Assembly (NCBI GenBank): GCA_021604665.1
Contig: BQJK01000003.1
Location: 310,001-374,000, forward strand
Source of the DNA: Rhodomicrobium sp.
GTDB taxonomy: Bacteria; Pseudomonadota; Alphaproteobacteria; Rhizobiales; HXMU1428-3
Length of the DNA stretch: 64,000 nucleotides
Reading direction: 5' to 3'
The translations under genes were made by a program, and so were the position numbers. The notes under the pieces were generated by a model. It ran no database searches. It was not told the origin of the DNA and saw nothing but the letters and a program-made list of their open reading frames with translations. Below are positions 35,926 to 45,562 of this stretch, in pieces (position 1 is the stretch's first letter; each line of letters begins with the position of its first letter).

Positions 35926-36021
35926 AATCTAGAGGCATAAGGAAATTGTGGTTTAGATGTATAGCGTGAGCTGGTGCTGTATTCTCCGCTAAGTTTCCAA
36001 TTAATGCTAGCTTGCGATTAA

Positions 36022-36972
36022 TTATCCCCAGGGACCGCCAAAGCGGCTTTTATCTTTCTTTGGGGTTTCCCAGGGGCCGGGGTCGCCAGCTGTTTCCATG
36101 AATTTGTTATTTTGGTCTGGCGCGTCCAGTTGGCCCCAGTCTTCGGCGAGGTTTTCCAGCGCTAAAATGCGGTTTTCCGTGTTGGGGTGGGTTGAGAATA
36201 AATTGTCCATGCGCTCACCGCTCAAAGGGTTGATGATGAACATATGCGCCGCGGCGGGGTTTCGCTCTGCTGCCGGGAAGGGGGTGCGCCCTGCGGCATC
36301 AGCGATTTTATAAAGGGCAGAGGAGAGCCAAAGCGGGCGCTGGCAAATTTCAGCGCCAACTTTGTCGGCTTCATATTCCCGTGTGCGGCTGACAGCCATT
36401 TGCACGACCATAGCGGCCATTGGGGCAAGGATGACCATGGCTAGCGTTGCGATCATACCCGGGCCTTGGTCACGGCGGCCGCCAAAGAACATGCCAAAAT
36501 TTGCAAGCATTGAGATGGCACCGGCGATGGTGGCGGTGATGGTCATGATGAGAATGTCGCGGTTTTTGATATGGGCAAATTCATGGGCCATAACGCCGGC
36601 GACTTCTTCTTTGGTGAGGATATCGAGGAGGCCTGTTGTGGCAGCAACGGCGGCGTTATCCGGGTTGCGGCCTGTCGCGAAGGCGTTGGGCTGCTCTGTG
36701 TGGATGACATAAACTTTCGGCATGGGGAGGTTTGCATTCATGGCGAGCTGCTCAACAATGCTGTAGAGCTCAGGCGCTGCTGTGCGGTCGACCTCGACAG
36801 CATTATGCATGGCAAGCACCATTTTATCTGAATTCCAATAGCTAAAAATATTCATGGCGAGCGCAACGGCAAAGGCGATAAGCATGCCGGTTTGCCCGCC
36901 CAATATGCCGCCAATAGCGACAAAAAGGCCTGTCATGGCAGCTAGCAACAATGCTGTTTTAATATAGCTCAT
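36022..36972 (-). CDS. htpX: Membrane zinc metalloprotease HtpX
   Basis: HtpX is an M48 protease in quality control of inner-membrane proteins. The 316-residue sequence has two N-terminal helices, the zinc site HEFAH (His130, Glu131, His134) with the following IKNRD, two further helices ([19 protein letters not shown] and [20 protein letters not shown]), and [14 protein letters not shown] supplying the third ligand (Glu). The C-terminal tail is Pro/Gly/Lys-rich. It is divergent from the DUF1674 gene, as in many rhizobia. Confidence 0.97.
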   Translation of the reverse strand: MSYIKTALLLAAMTGLFVAIGGILGGQTGMLIAFAVALAMNIFSYWNSDKMVLAMHNAVEVDRTAAPELYSIVEQLAMNANLPMPKVYVIHTEQPNAFATGRNPDNAAVAATTGLLDILTKEEVAGVMAHEFAHIKNRDILIMTITATIAGAISMLANFGMFFGGRRDQGPGMIATLAMVILAPMAAMVVQMAVSRTREYEADKVGAEICQRPLWLSSALYKIADAAGRTPFPAAERNPAAAHMFIINPLSGERMDNLFSTHPNTENRILALENLAEDWGQLDAPDQNNKFMETAGDPGPWETPKKDKSRFGGPWG

Positions 36973-37160
36973 CTCATTTTCTCCGCGCGTCAGGCTGCTC
37001 TGGCAATAGGTATAAAGTTAGGCCCGTAATTTTAGATAAAACATTATCCAGATAAGTTATTTGGTAGATATATGGGTGCAGGGTTTGATATGTGCAAGAG
37101 TTGATATTTGCGCTTTCGTGACTATTATTCAAGCTGGTTCCAGCTTCCGAAGGTTTAATT

Positions 37161-37361
37161 ATGACTGATACTTCTGACGTTAAAAGCACAAAAACACTCC
37201 CCCCGGCGGCAGAGCGAGCGCTTCATGAAGCTAAGGCGCGGCGTGAGGCAGCATCTGTGGCGGCTGATCAGAATGAGGGCGGTGAAATTGGTGGCCGAAA
37301 AGGCCCTGACCCTGTTCGATTTGGTGACTGGGAAAAGGATGGCATAATCTCTGATTTTTAA
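37161..37361 (+). CDS. DUF1674 (SDHAF4-like) protein
   Basis: The 66-residue protein ends in the family motif GGRKGPDPVRFGDWEKDGI-x-SDF. DUF1674 is the bacterial relative of SDHAF4, the factor that helps flavinylated SdhA assemble into succinate dehydrogenase. The first half is Lys/Ala/Glu-rich and probably disordered. It lies divergent from htpX, its common neighbour. Confidence 0.93.
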   Translation: MTDTSDVKSTKTLPPAAERALHEAKARREAASVAADQNEGGEIGGRKGPDPVRFGDWEKDGIISDF

Positions 37362-37442
37362 GGCGCTATGCTGAGGCTTTCATAAGGGGGTGCGCTTTGG
37401 TCTGGCCGCGAAAAAAGCTAAATTCTGCACTATTGAGACCCT

Positions 37443-38570
37443 ATGATTAGAACCTTCTACCACTCTCTCAATCTCCATTTTGCGGTGCTGCTGCTTGCTT
37501 TGGTGATATTTACGAATAGTGCACCAGCTATGGCGGCAGCTGTAAATAGCCCCGCGCCTGATTTAAAGAAAACTGGTTCATTGACGATTGCGGTTGTGAT
37601 TGCACAGCAGCAGGCGGATGGCTCTTCCTGGGATATCGGTGAGGGGGCTGATCTAGTGCTATGCGGGGTTAAGGGCTGCTATGTAAGCCAGGGCCTTGAG
37701 AAGCCTGCCATTTATTATGAAAACAGCCTGGGCCCCCGGGTGCTTGATAAGGCGGGCGCCTGCCGAGACAGTGTGAAATGCGTGTTTCGCGGTGTTGACC
37801 CGGCTAAGCTGATTAGCGCTGAAGATCCGCTCATTTTTTTGCTCGATGTTGATTATATCTCCCATACGCCGTTTGAGAAATTCAAAATAGCTGCGCTGCA
37901 GCCTTGCCGCTCTGATGGGGCGGTTATCGCTTGCGAGGGCGGGGTGCACAGGCAGGCATTTTCACTATGGGCCATGCCAGAAGCGGTGGCAGAACAGGGC
38001 GGCAAGGCTGGCCTTGATTATGTGCTCTTTAAAGGGCTGCTTAGCCAGCGCAGCTATGTGCTAACTGCGGCACTTGGCGATATTCGGCAGGCTGTTCGCG
38101 CCGATGCGGCGGCGTTTTATAAGCTCCTGTTTGATTTATCAGTGCCGCCCTCCTGTTTAAGTAAGCCGGCGTTTCTTAGTGAAGTTTTTTATGTTACGGG
38201 CCTGGCAGATGCGAGCCAGCGGCGGGCTGAACCTTTGTTGCAAGATATGTTGGGGCGTGTGGAGCTGGCTCGGCTTGAGGGCATTGTGCAACAAAGCCCG
38301 GCGGTTTACTGGGCCTTTCGGGACATTGCACGGCAACTGCATCTTTTTGCAACTGCAACAGCTGCCGAATACCAAAAGCCGGTGGAAGGGCTTTATCTCA
38401 AGGTGTCTGAAAAGGCGGCGACAGAGGCTGGGCCTTCAGCGGTTCAGGGGGCTTCATTGGTTTATGGATGGGAAGTGCGCAGCCGCGCCCGGACGGGGCT
38501 GAGCATTTGCGGGGTGAATGTCTCCCTTGATAAGGGGGCTAAAGACCCGGCGGCAGAGGTAAAGCCTTAA
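37443..38570 (+). CDS. Secreted hypothetical protein
   Basis: The 375-residue protein has a clear signal peptide (FAVLLLALVIFTNSAPAMA, cleavage near 32). The mature part contains several cysteines (DLVLCGVKGC near 77-86, ACRDSVKC, QPC, IAC), suggesting disulfides, and a helix-rich C-terminal half (LLQDMLGRVELARLEGI). I do not recognise the family. A neighbour-conserved gene with a similar layout follows htpX/DUF1674 in related bacteria as far as I recall, which is weak support. Confidence 0.7.
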   Translation: MIRTFYHSLNLHFAVLLLALVIFTNSAPAMAAAVNSPAPDLKKTGSLTIAVVIAQQQADGSSWDIGEGADLVLCGVKGCYVSQGLEKPAIYYENSLGPRVLDKAGACRDSVKCVFRGVDPAKLISAEDPLIFLLDVDYISHTPFEKFKIAALQPCRSDGAVIACEGGVHRQAFSLWAMPEAVAEQGGKAGLDYVLFKGLLSQRSYVLTAALGDIRQAVRADAAAFYKLLFDLSVPPSCLSKPAFLSEVFYVTGLADASQRRAEPLLQDMLGRVELARLEGIVQQSPAVYWAFRDIARQLHLFATATAAEYQKPVEGLYLKVSEKAATEAGPSAVQGASLVYGWEVRSRARTGLSICGVNVSLDKGAKDPAAEVKP

Positions 38571-38703
38571 CAGCGCCGATAGATTGGGCTGCCCTTTAGA
38601 TTGGTTTGACCTGATCTCAGTTCAATGGGATAAGAAATTCAATATCTTGAGGGGGCTTTTATGGTCCTTGATTTTCCCATCTCCCCTGCCGCGAGAGAGA
38701 TTT

Positions 38704-39936
38704 ATGTCGCCTGCAAAAATTCTACAAATTATTCCTGAGCTAAAAACCGGCGGCGCTGAGCGCTCTGTTGTTGAGATGACAGAGGCGATTGTGGCAGCTG
38801 GGGGCGAGGCGCTTGTTATCTCTGAAGGCGGGGTGCTTGAGGATGAGGTGGTTGCCCATGGCGGGCGGATTATACAGATGGCGGTAAAATCAAAAAACCC
38901 GCTCACTCTTTATAAAAACAGATCTAAAATCGCTAAACTGATCCGCAGTGAGGCTATCTCGCTGGTACATGCGCGCTCTCGTGCCCCAGCGTGGAGCGCT
39001 TTGTGGGCCGCGCGGAAAACCGGTGTGCCATTTGTGACGACATATCACGGCGCCTATAATCAGAAGTCGGCGCTAAAGGGGTTTTACAATGGGGTGATGG
39101 CTCGGGGTGATTGGGTGATTGCTAATTCGATTTATACAAAAAATCTGATCCTTGAGCGGCATCCTGTCGATCCTGCCTGTGTGAGTGTGATTTACCGCGG
39201 GGTTGATATGGAGACCATGGACCCGCTGGCGGTATCTTTAGAGCGGACGGAGCGCTTGCGTGCGGCATGGGGGCTGACGGGGCTTGAAGATGCGCGACGG
39301 AAAATTGTTCTGCATGCGGCGCGGCTGACAGAATGGAAAGGCCAGCGGGATATTATTGAGGCCGCGGCCCAGCTTAAAGCTATTGGCGATGAGCGCGCAC
39401 TGATGATTTTGGCGGGGGATGCTCAGGGCCGGGTGGCTTATGAAAATGAGCTAAAAACACTGATCCACTCGCAAGGGCTTCAAAGCTGGGTGAAGATGGT
39501 GGGCCATGTGGATGATATGGCAGCGGCTTATAAACTTGCTGATGTTGTTGTGGTTGCCTCACGGGAGGCGGAGGCTTTTGGCCGGGCGGCAGCTGAAGCG
39601 CAGGCTATGGGCTGCCCGGTTATCGCAACAGATATTGGAGCGCCGCCTGAATTTTTGAACCTTGGGGAGCGCTGGTTAACTGAGGCGGGGGAGGGCGCTG
39701 TGAGGCCTGTGAAACGCCCGAAACCAACTGCCTGGCTGGTGCCGGTTGCTGATGGCGCGGCTATTGCCTCCAGGTTGCGGAAGATCCTTGATATCCCAGC
39801 TGATGAACAGGCCCAACTTGCAGATATTGCGCGTAGTTATGTGGGTGAATTATTCACGAAAAATAATATGCAAGCGCAGACTATTCGGGTTTATGAGCGC
39901 TTACTTCAAGGTTCACTTGCCACTATTGGGAATTAA
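38704..39936 (+). CDS. Glycosyltransferase family 4 protein
   Basis: The 410-residue GT-B enzyme has the N-terminal nucleotide-fold start ILQIIPELKTGGAERSV and the C-terminal donor-binding domain with HAARLTEWKGQRDII, VGHVDDMAAAYKLADVVVVAS and EAFGRAAAEAQAMGCPVIATDIGAPPEF, where the E-x7-E motif binds the nucleotide sugar. It probably adds a sugar to a lipopolysaccharide or exopolysaccharide precursor; donor and acceptor cannot be told. ATG 38704 follows GAGAGAG; an upstream extension of 40 codons is unsupported. Confidence 0.92.
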   Translation: MSPAKILQIIPELKTGGAERSVVEMTEAIVAAGGEALVISEGGVLEDEVVAHGGRIIQMAVKSKNPLTLYKNRSKIAKLIRSEAISLVHARSRAPAWSALWAARKTGVPFVTTYHGAYNQKSALKGFYNGVMARGDWVIANSIYTKNLILERHPVDPACVSVIYRGVDMETMDPLAVSLERTERLRAAWGLTGLEDARRKIVLHAARLTEWKGQRDIIEAAAQLKAIGDERALMILAGDAQGRVAYENELKTLIHSQGLQSWVKMVGHVDDMAAAYKLADVVVVASREAEAFGRAAAEAQAMGCPVIATDIGAPPEFLNLGERWLTEAGEGAVRPVKRPKPTAWLVPVADGAAIASRLRKILDIPADEQAQLADIARSYVGELFTKNNMQAQTIRVYERLLQGSLATIGN

Positions 39937-40105
39937 AAGTGGTTTTACCTACCCATAAGACAAGTTTGAGTTGATTTAAGCACTTTGCTTGTGACTTAAA
40001 ACGTATTAAAATAGCCGCTCGCTTAAACAGAGCTGTTGCACTGCTTTAAGGGATGTTTTGCGGCTCTCAAATCATGAGGCTGTTACCCCTATAAGTTGTG
40101 TTTCC

Positions 40106-40126
40106 TCCATTGTTTTTAGCAATGGA
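40106..40126 (+). promoter_or_regulatory. Leader hairpin before infC
   Basis: TCCATTG (40106-40112) pairs with CAATGGA (40120-40126) across a T-rich 7-base loop, about 30 bases before the infC ribosome site. It could shape the infC leader; no known motif is matched. Confidence 0.35.
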
Positions 40127-40168
40127 ACTGGTAAGCGAACTATGTTCAACGATTGAGGAGATTTCGCT

Positions 40169-40708
40169 ATCGCACGCCGACCAATGAAGGCAGGGCCAAA
40201 TAAGGATGATGGGCCACGCATTAATCAGGATATAACTGATCCTGAGGTTCAACTGATTGATGAAACCGGGGAAAATGTTGGTAATGTACCAACTGAAGAC
40301 GCGCTTCGACGCGCCTTTGACGCCAATATGGATCTGGTTGAGATTGCTGCTACCAACAATCCTCCAATCGCGAAAATCCTCGATTACGGTAAGTATAAAT
40401 ATCAGGCGCGAAAAAAAGCGGCTGAAGCGCGCAAGAAGCAAAAATCTTTTGATGTGAAAGAGATTAAGCTGCGTCCCAATATTGATACCCATGACTATGA
40501 TGTGAAAATGCGCAATATGCTGCGCTTCTTTGAAGCTGGTGACAAGGTCAAGGTGACGCTGCGCTTTCGTGGTCGTGAAATGGCTCACCAACAGCTTGGC
40601 ATGGAGCTGCTTAGACGGGTTAAAGCTGAGACTGAGGAAATTGCCAAGGTTGAGCTGGAGCCGCGACTTGAAGGCCGCCAGATGATTATGGTGCTTGCGC
40701 CGCGCTAA
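40169..40708 (+). CDS. infC: Translation initiation factor IF-3 (AUC start)
   Basis: IF-3 keeps 30S subunits free and checks the start codon. The protein has the N-domain ([48 protein letters not shown]), the Lys-rich linker, and the C-domain ([39 protein letters not shown]). The first ATG in frame is 40184, but GAGGAG at 40155-40160 is 8 bases before an ATC at 40169, giving I-A-R-R-P-M-K-A, the usual IF-3 N-terminus. Non-AUG starts in infC allow IF-3 to repress its own synthesis (known for AUU in E. coli). 179 codons. Confidence 0.95.
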   Translation: MARRPMKAGPNKDDGPRINQDITDPEVQLIDETGENVGNVPTEDALRRAFDANMDLVEIAATNNPPIAKILDYGKYKYQARKKAAEARKKQKSFDVKEIKLRPNIDTHDYDVKMRNMLRFFEAGDKVKVTLRFRGREMAHQQLGMELLRRVKAETEEIAKVELEPRLEGRQMIMVLAPR

Positions 40709-40769
40709 TTTGTTCTTTGATTTTTTAACCAGAACATCAGCAGTGTAATTTTAAAATTTACGATATTTT

Positions 40770-40803
40770 GGCCAGGCAAACAGTGCCTGGCCTTTTTATT
40801 TTT
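40770..40803 (+). terminator. Intrinsic terminator of infC
   Basis: GGCCAGGCA (40770-40778) pairs with TGCCTGGCC (40784-40792) over loop AACAG, followed by TTTTTATTTTT. Confidence 0.93.
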
Positions 40804-40876
40804 CTGATGATTTTCTCGGTCATGAAGTGGCTTTTTATAATCTCAGATTTTATTAGACCTGTTAGGGACGGTGGTG

Positions 40877-42079
40877 ATGACGGATATTTCGTTAAATTAT
40901 GATGTTGTCATTATTGGCGCTGGTGCGGCCGGGATGATGTGCGCGGTTGAGGCGGGGCGACGGGGACGCTCTGTATTGCTGATCGAGCATAATAAAAAGC
41001 CTGGTGAGAAAATCCGTATCTCTGGCGGGGGGCGCTGTAATTTTACAAATATTCATACAGCGCCGAAAAACTTCATTTCTGCTAACCCGCATTATTGCAT
41101 CTCGGCTTTAAAGCGCTACAAACCGGCAGATTTTATCAACCGGCTAGAGACGGCTGGCATTGCTTATCATGAGAAGGCTTTGGGACAGCTATTTTGTGAC
41201 GGTTCGGCACAGCAGATTATTGATCTTTTCCTAGAGGATATGAAAACTGCGTCTGTTGATTTGAAGTTGAATAGCCGGGTTTTAAATATCAGTTATGAGG
41301 GCGGGGGCTATCAGCTGAAGGTTGACCTTTCCGGGCGGGAGCGTGATGTCTCTGCTCACTCTCTTGTTATTGCAACGGGGGGTAAATCCATCCCTAAAAT
41401 GGGGGCGAGTGGGTTTGGCTATCAGGTCGCGCAGCAATTTGGGCTTAATATTATAGAGCCGCGCCCTGGCTTGGTACCGTTGACCTTTGACGATAAAACG
41501 CTGGCCTCTTTTGCGGCGCTTTCCGGCATTGGGGTGGATGTGCGGGCTATGAATGAGCGGGCGAGCTTTGAAGAAGCGCTTTTATTTACACATAGGGGCT
41601 TAAGCGGGCCCGCTATTTTGCAGATCTCATCTTATTGGCGAGATGGGGAGGAGATCCGCATTGATATGTTGCCGGGGCAGGATGTAAGCGCTTTGCTGCA
41701 ACAGGCGCGTGATGAGAGCGGCGGTCGGCAGCTGCGCTCTTTTCTTGGGCAGCTTTGGCCGAAGCGCGTGGCAGAGATGATGAGCGCGCGGCTTGGTATT
41801 GATAAAAAATTAGCCGAGCTCTCATCAAAAGACTTGCAGCGCGTGAGTGATGAGATTAACGCGATGATTGTGCAGCCGATGGGGAGCGAAGGCTACCGGA
41901 CGGCTGAGGTGACGATTGGCGGTGTTGATTGCCGGGATCTATCTTCTAAAACCATGGCGGCGACAAAACAGCCGGGGCTTTATTTCATCGGTGAAGTGGT
42001 GGATGTGACCGGCTGGCTGGGCGGCTATAATTTTCAGTGGGCCTGGGCCTCCGGCTGGGTTGCGGGGCAAGAGGTGTAG
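40877..42079 (+). CDS. BaiN/HI0933-type NAD(P)/FAD-dependent oxidoreductase
   Basis: This flavoprotein of about 400 residues has an FAD dinucleotide site (VVIIGAGAAGMMCAVEAGRRG), the family marker GEKIRISGGGRCNFTN, GGKSIPKMGASGFGYQVAQQFG in the insert domain, and a C-terminal GEVVDVTGWLGGYNFQWAWASG. The HI0933/YhiN/BaiN group is widespread; physiological substrate is unproven (one gut member reduces bile acid precursors). ATG 40877 is preferred over in-frame GTGs just before it. Confidence 0.93.
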   Translation: MTDISLNYDVVIIGAGAAGMMCAVEAGRRGRSVLLIEHNKKPGEKIRISGGGRCNFTNIHTAPKNFISANPHYCISALKRYKPADFINRLETAGIAYHEKALGQLFCDGSAQQIIDLFLEDMKTASVDLKLNSRVLNISYEGGGYQLKVDLSGRERDVSAHSLVIATGGKSIPKMGASGFGYQVAQQFGLNIIEPRPGLVPLTFDDKTLASFAALSGIGVDVRAMNERASFEEALLFTHRGLSGPAILQISSYWRDGEEIRIDMLPGQDVSALLQQARDESGGRQLRSFLGQLWPKRVAEMMSARLGIDKKLAELSSKDLQRVSDEINAMIVQPMGSEGYRTAEVTIGGVDCRDLSSKTMAATKQPGLYFIGEVVDVTGWLGGYNFQWAWASGWVAGQEV

Positions 42080-42110
42080 TGGCTTTTCATGGGGCAGAGA
42101 TTTATTATCG

Positions 42111-42977
42111 CTAATTATCTGGCCCGCAGGATAGTTGCTTTTCGCCGCGTTTTAACTTCGCGGTTTCACCACTCATGATGAGGGATGTGTTTGCATCCCG
42201 GTATAAAAGACCAGTACTGGCGACCTCTGCTTTCAATGGTTTTTCATTGGCGTCCTTATAGCTGTATGTAAGGCTTGGGGTTGTGCCTGTGACATTAATC
42301 GCCACGGTCAGTCGGTTGCCATCTTCGCATCTATAAACACGAGTTATGATTGTATCGTTCATGGCAACAGGGTTGATGCCAACGGAGCGTGAGCGACAAT
42401 TGGCGAGGAAGCTATCTATTCTTTTTTCACTGCCCCGGACGAGGGTGAAGCGCTTTGCGGCCTGGCCGGGAATTTGGAAGGTTAGCCCTTTCGTGGCCAT
42501 CAGGGCATTCCAGAATTCTGCTGTTAGGGGGACTTTTATGTTGATGGCGATAGCGTGCGGATTTTTGCTCTCCCCGTCTCCATTCATAGCTTTGCTACCA
42601 TCATTGGCCGCTAATTTCCCTGAATAGGTTTGTTCATAGTTGCCCACAGAGAAGGTCAGGGGGATCGGCTCTTTCTCTGCATCTTTGCTGTCGGGCTTTG
42701 TGCTCTCTGTGAAAAGGGTGAGGGGGATGGCGCTGGCGCGTTTGCCTAAATAGCAGCTTGCCTGAATGAGCGGGCGTTTGGTGGCGGCTAGGCCAATGGT
42801 TAAGCGGGCTGGTTCATCGCCTGTTTTCGGTTCATCAAACTGGGTGTAGCTCCATAACAGGGTGGCTTTATCATCTTTCGGTGCGTGTTTGGCGGCATTG
42901 ATAAAGCTGAGCGGTAGCGCGATGAGCGAAAGCAACAAAAGTCCAAAGGTATATGAATTAAACTGTAAGCGCTGCAT
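42111..42977 (-). CDS. Secreted protein with MliC-like C-terminal region
   Basis: The 288-residue protein has a signal peptide (FGLLLLSLIALPLSFINA). The central part (about 40-200) is beta-rich and unrecognised. The last 75 residues, VYRCEDGNRLTVAINVTG through a STGLLYRDANTSLIMSGETAKLK segment and a final C, resemble the MliC/PliC lysozyme-inhibitor fold (Y-x-C-x-x-G start, S-G-x-x-Y motif, closing Cys). That is a pattern-level resemblance only. Located downstream of pheT on the same strand. Confidence 0.6.
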   Translation of the reverse strand: MQRLQFNSYTFGLLLLSLIALPLSFINAAKHAPKDDKATLLWSYTQFDEPKTGDEPARLTIGLAATKRPLIQASCYLGKRASAIPLTLFTESTKPDSKDAEKEPIPLTFSVGNYEQTYSGKLAANDGSKAMNGDGESKNPHAIAINIKVPLTAEFWNALMATKGLTFQIPGQAAKRFTLVRGSEKRIDSFLANCRSRSVGINPVAMNDTIITRVYRCEDGNRLTVAINVTGTTPSLTYSYKDANEKPLKAEVASTGLLYRDANTSLIMSGETAKLKRGEKQLSCGPDN

Positions 42978-43052
42978 GGGCCTATCCCCTGGGTGACGGA
43001 ATATTGGACAGGCTATCGCGGCTTGAGGCTTATTACCAATGGGGAAGGCTTA

Positions 43053-43087
43053 TCAATTGATCGCACTGGATATGTGCGATCAATTGA
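43053..43087 (-). terminator. Hairpin downstream of pheT
   Basis: A perfect 14-bp stem (TCAATTGATCGCAC with its inverse) and a 7-base loop, about 40 bases beyond the pheT stop. There is no T-tract on the minus strand, so it may act with a factor or as a 3' stabiliser. Confidence 0.5.
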
Positions 43088-43099
43088 GTTTGCGGCATG

Positions 43100-43150
43100 T
43101 TTTTAAGAGCGGATCTCGCCGTCTGTTTTTAAGAGCGGATTTCTCCGCCG
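43100..43150. repeat. 26-bp tandem duplication at pheT 3' end
   Basis: TTTTTAAGAGCGGAT recurs with a 26-base period (43100 and 43126), about 22 of 26 bases matching. The copy at 43126 carries the pheT stop and last codons; the other repeats them just after the stop. Confidence 0.8.
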
Positions 43151-45558
43151 GTCGCTTTTTTCACAGCGGCGATGATTTTGTCGGCGATGGCGTCGATTTC
43201 TTCATCGGTCATGGTTTTTGTTTTGGGTTGCAGTGTGGCTTCAATGGCCAGGGATTTTTTATCCTCACCAAGGCTTTCTCCTGCAAAAACATCAAAAAGG
43301 GTGATGTTGGTGATCATCTTTTTATCCGCAGAGCTGGCGGCGCGAATAACATCTCCAGCTTTGGTGTCGCTGCTGACGATAAAGGCGAAATCTCTTTTGA
43401 CGGGCTGGAGATCATTAAGTTCCATAGCGCCTTTGCTGGTAGATTTCTTCTTGGCTTCTGGCAAGGCATCAAGATTTATTTCAGCCGCGACGATGGGGCC
43501 TTTAACATCCAGCTGCTTCAAGATGGTTGGGTGGATTTCTCCGAAAACACCGATAGTGATTTTTGGGCCAAGCCTGATAACGGCTGAGCGGCCGGGGTGG
43601 AACCAGGCCGGTGCATCTGTTGTGAATTGAAAGCGGTTTGCATCCTGGCCTAAAGCATCCAGCAGGGCGATCGCGTCTGCCTTTGCATCAAACACCGTGA
43701 CTTTAGCGCCATTGCCGCTCCAGTGGCGGCTAGCGCCCTGGTGGCTGCCGCTGCCAACACGGATGATGGCGGCATTAACTGATTGGCCGTCTGCTTCATC
43801 TGAATGATAGACTTCACCGACTTCCATTAACACAGGGTCATTTGTGCCGCGCGCTATGTTGCGACCGGCTGCCGGGATGAGCCCGGGCAGCAGTGACGGG
43901 CGCATATCTGACATATCAGAAGAGATTGGATTGGCGAGTTTTAACTCGGGTGAGCCGCCACCAAACAGGGCTGCTTCATCGCTTTTTATAAACGACCAGG
44001 TGATGGCTTCTACTGCGCCTCTGGCTGCTAAGGCGCGCTTTGCGAGCCGCACTCGCTTTTGTTTGCCTGTTAACACAGGCCGGGCAATGCCAAAGGGACG
44101 GCTGAGCGGTGTGGGGGTGACTTTATCTAATCCGATGATGCGGATTACTTCTTCAACCAAATCAGCCGGGCCATCTATATCTGGCCGCCAGCTTGGGCTG
44201 GTGACCGTTATTTGATCGCCTTTGCCGGTGTCATTGCAGGTGAAGCCGAGGTCTTCAAGAGTTTTCGTGACCTGTTGGTTTGAAAGTTTGACCCCGGTGA
44301 GCCGCGTGACCCTTTGCGGGTCAAACGGGATTTCTTTGGTGCCTTTTGGCGGTTCGCCAGCTTTTATCAGCTCACTTGCTTTTCCGCCGCAAAGATCAAT
44401 GATCATTTTAGTTGCGAGGTTCACACCGGTTTCAACCGATTGCGGGTCAATGCCGCGCTCAAAACGGTAGCGGGCATCTGAGATGATGCCATGCTTGCGG
44501 CCTGTCATGGCGATTTGAATGGGGTCAAAATAAGCAGATTCGATTAGTACATTTTTTGTGTCTTCGGTTGAACCTGAAAGCTCACCGCCGAGAATGCCGC
44601 CAAGACCTAGTGGGTTTTTATCATCTGCGATAACGCACGCGCCCTCCAGGTCGTCATAGTCCTTGCCATCAAGGGCGAGGAAGCTTTCACCGGATTTGCC
44701 GGGGCGGGCGATGATGGTGCCGCTGACCTTATCTGCATCATAAACATGAAGCGGGCGGCCGCGATCAAAGGATATGTAGTTTGTGATATCGACAAGGGCG
44801 TTAATCGGGCGCAGGCCAATGGCTCTCAGCCGTTGTTGCAGCCACTCTGGTGAAGGGCCGTTTGTAACGCCTTTGATATAGCGCCCCCAGAAGGCCGGGC
44901 AGATGTGGCTGGTCTCATCATCAAATTCAAGGCCTATATTCAGTGGGCTTTTAAAGTCACCTTTTTGATCATAGCCCTCATCAGCGGGTTTTAATTTACC
45001 GAGGCCGGCAGCGGCAAGGTCTCTGGCGACGCCTCTGACGCCAAGGCAGTCTGGCCGGTTTGGGGTGATATAGATATCTATGATCGGGTCATCGAGACCG
45101 GCGAACTCAATATAGCTTTTGCCAATATGGCTGGCTGCTGTTTCATCAAGGTCAATAATGCCTTCATGATCTTCTGAAAGCTCTAGCTCGCTTTCAGAGC
45201 ACATCATGCCATATGATTCAACACCGCGGATTTTGGCTTTTGTCAGGGTGAAGTCAATGCCCGGGACATAAGTGCCAACGGGGGCAAAAACCCCTAATAG
45301 ACCGGCTCTGGCATTTGGTGCGCCGCAGACAACTTGCAAAGTTTCTTTGCCGTTATTAACTGCGCAGACTTGCAACTTATCTGCATCCGGGTGTGGGTCT
45401 GCTTTTTCAATGTGGGCGATAGTGAAATTGGCCAGTGTTTCCGCCGGGTTAATAACGTCTTCAACCTCAAGACCGATAAGGGTGAGCTTGGCTAATATTT
45501 CTTCGAGGCTAGCCTCTGTTTCAAGATGGTCTTTTAACCAGGATAATGTGAATTTCAT
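43129..45558 (-). CDS. pheT: Phenylalanyl-tRNA synthetase beta subunit
   Basis: PheT is the tRNA-binding and editing half of the alpha2-beta2 synthetase. I start it at MKFTLSWLKDHLET (45558), with AGGGGGG upstream and only four bases after the pheS stop, giving 809 residues. Visible parts are the N-terminal EMAP-like tRNA-binding domain (LQVCAVNNGKETLQVVCGAPN), the B3/4 editing domain (GVRGVARDLAAAGLG, RPINALVDITNYI), a B5 domain, the catalytic-like core and a C-terminal FDX anticodon-binding domain (KRDFAFIVSSDTKAGDVIRA). The 3' end shows a small duplication of the stop region. Confidence 0.97.
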   Translation of the reverse strand: MKFTLSWLKDHLETEASLEEILAKLTLIGLEVEDVINPAETLANFTIAHIEKADPHPDADKLQVCAVNNGKETLQVVCGAPNARAGLLGVFAPVGTYVPGIDFTLTKAKIRGVESYGMMCSESELELSEDHEGIIDLDETAASHIGKSYIEFAGLDDPIIDIYITPNRPDCLGVRGVARDLAAAGLGKLKPADEGYDQKGDFKSPLNIGLEFDDETSHICPAFWGRYIKGVTNGPSPEWLQQRLRAIGLRPINALVDITNYISFDRGRPLHVYDADKVSGTIIARPGKSGESFLALDGKDYDDLEGACVIADDKNPLGLGGILGGELSGSTEDTKNVLIESAYFDPIQIAMTGRKHGIISDARYRFERGIDPQSVETGVNLATKMIIDLCGGKASELIKAGEPPKGTKEIPFDPQRVTRLTGVKLSNQQVTKTLEDLGFTCNDTGKGDQITVTSPSWRPDIDGPADLVEEVIRIIGLDKVTPTPLSRPFGIARPVLTGKQKRVRLAKRALAARGAVEAITWSFIKSDEAALFGGGSPELKLANPISSDMSDMRPSLLPGLIPAAGRNIARGTNDPVLMEVGEVYHSDEADGQSVNAAIIRVGSGSHQGASRHWSGNGAKVTVFDAKADAIALLDALGQDANRFQFTTDAPAWFHPGRSAVIRLGPKITIGVFGEIHPTILKQLDVKGPIVAAEINLDALPEAKKKSTSKGAMELNDLQPVKRDFAFIVSSDTKAGDVIRAASSADKKMITNITLFDVFAGESLGEDKKSLAIEATLQPKTKTMTDEEIDAIADKIIAAVKKATGGEIRS

Positions 45559-45562
45559 TGGA

